Positions 62,793-64,000 of a stretch of 64,000 nt of DNA are shown here, in pieces. The notes beneath the pieces are model-generated. The model saw only the letters and a program-made list of their open reading frames with translations. It had not been told where the DNA came from and searched no databases. Origin of the DNA: Yponomeuta sedellus (lineage: Eukaryota; Arthropoda; Insecta; Lepidoptera; Yponomeutidae); assembly GCA_934045075.1 (NCBI GenBank), contig OW203744.1, positions 1,674,001-1,738,000 of the forward strand, read 5' to 3'. Both the position numbers and the translations under genes were made by a program. How positions within the stretch are numbered: position 1 is the first letter of the stretch; every line of letters starts with the position of its first letter.

Positions 62793-64000
62793 ACAACCGT
62801 AACTACCAAAAGTATAGTTCCGAGATTTCGCGCCATAAAGTTTTTTTTCGAAAATTTGTTATTAGTGTCGCAGTTTTAAAAAATGTCTACTTTTAATTAA
62901 TTTTATCTGTAGTACTAATAATTCCCTTTAAGATTGTGTATTTTACATAGTGGTAATAATAACACTTTTCTTTAAATTTAGCAAATAAGCTTTATGGCTA
63001 GTGAAATTTAATTTGATAATGTGCTTTGCCTAAGCATGAGCGCCGTATATAACGTAGTTACGGTTTTTATGTCTAGAAATGAAGCTTTACTAGACATAAA
63101 AGCGGTAACTAACTAAACACTCAATTAAATGCTTCGTAAAAATACTTGTTAGTATATAGTAATTAATGGCTAATAAATAAAACCACAATTTAAATAATAA
63201 ACATGTACTCGTACGTATTTATTAAAAAAGTAAATTTGAAATAACATAAACTTCTTACTATGCTTTCAGTAATTATAAATGGCACTTTTCAGAGTTTCAC
63301 TCTTGCGAACCTACACAATGTTAAATTAAATGAGATCGTTATACCTAAGTATTTAAAATGAAGAATAAAATTTAAAGTAACAAAAAAATCTTACCTACTT
63401 AAATTTATAGAGGAAATTACGAAAACCGCTTGAGACAGGACTTGAACTCGTCTCGAGCGTTTTAATTTCCTTAATAAATTTAATTCATTCCTAGGACGGG
63501 TTAGTGCTTTAGAAAAAACAAAAAGTTTACCTAGGTACCTTAAAAAATTTAATAATTACCTATTTATTAAATTTATCAGTCGCACTTTTAAGTCTTTAAA
63601 ATATTTACCAAAAGATCATTCTTTGAGACTTAACATGCTTTAAATAATGTAAATAGGAACTTTTAGCTCATAAATTTAAACATATACATTGACCAACAGA
63701 CAGAATTAAAATTAAAGATAACTACCGTACAATAACTTACGGTGTTTATATTTAGGATATATTATTGATGCATGATCAAGCTCATACAATAACGTTAAGA
63801 ATAAGAACCGTAAGGTGTTTTACGGTTGTCATATCTAGGAACGTGCCATCAAAATAGACAGTTACGGCGCTTATGATTAACACTATCTCCTTTTGTGTCG
63901 GTTTTACCAAAAATACGTCAAAGAGAACATTATAGTTCTCATCACGCTGATTCCAAATCAAGTCTTAACTCATTTTTGACAAAAATCGAGTTACGGTTGT
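62793..64000. mobile_element. Possible element cut by the window end
   Basis: ACAACCGTAACT at 62793 is the exact reverse complement of AGTTACGGTTGT at 63989-64000. TTACGG-containing words followed by TAT.TCTAG-like words recur inside in both orientations (63057, 63090, 63736, 63806, 63816, 63861), which looks like subterminal repeats. 63057-63076 and 63090-63109 form a 20-bp hairpin with two mismatches. No coding frame. The true right end cannot be seen. Confidence 0.4.

Overview
This window looks like gene-poor, repeat-dense DNA from an insect nuclear genome, most likely a moth or butterfly. The base composition is A+T-rich. The repeats are interspersed families I associate with lepidopteran genomes: RTE-like LINE tails ending in GAAGAAGAAG, several tRNA-headed SINEs and many short terminal-inverted-repeat (TIR) elements. 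No bacterial, plasmid or phage feature is present. No complete gene is visible, and most long open frames are reading frames through repeats.

Gene evidence is limited to exons. The best are a 41-codon first coding exon on the minus strand (17538-17660, ATG to a perfect GTAAGT donor) and a 98-codon terminal-exon candidate on the minus strand (61641-61938, acceptor to stop). Weaker are a minus-strand exon at 47145-47287 with a strong acceptor tract and GTAAGT donor, and a CpG-rich promoter-like patch with a non-coding first-exon candidate on the plus strand (58240-58497). I recognise none of the encoded proteins. The space between these exons is probably intronic and intergenic sequence filled by transposons.

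Repeat families (names are mine). SINE-A is a retroposon with a tRNA-like domain buried about 165 bases inside it, and about 20 copies or fragments lie here, several as inverted pairs. SINE-B carries a segment matching the 5S rRNA internal promoter region and ends in GATATCGTATCGTA. SINE-D has a tRNA-Gly-like head. SINE-E is a common short retroposon. SINE-M shares its 3' tail with LINE-C, an RTE-like LINE seen only as reverse-transcriptase C-termini. LINE-N is a second LINE C-terminus. LINE-F, LINE-V and several RTE-like tails are 3' ends only. K, U, L, H, Q and S are further dispersed families.

DNA transposons are non-autonomous. Two PIF/Harbinger-like elements retain coding debris: a transposase N-terminus at 20918-21525 and a MADF-like half-domain at 43098-43629. 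There is a hAT-like element with an 8-bp target duplication (56949-57356), several TA-flanked MITEs, elements with perfect 42- and 44-bp TIRs, and two large foldbacks. A solo LTR with a 4-bp duplication lies at 23389-23762. Long microsatellites of (TTTG), (TAATA) and (CATA) are present. Nested insertions and flanking duplications show how several families moved. The right end (62793-64000) may be a further element cut by the window edge.
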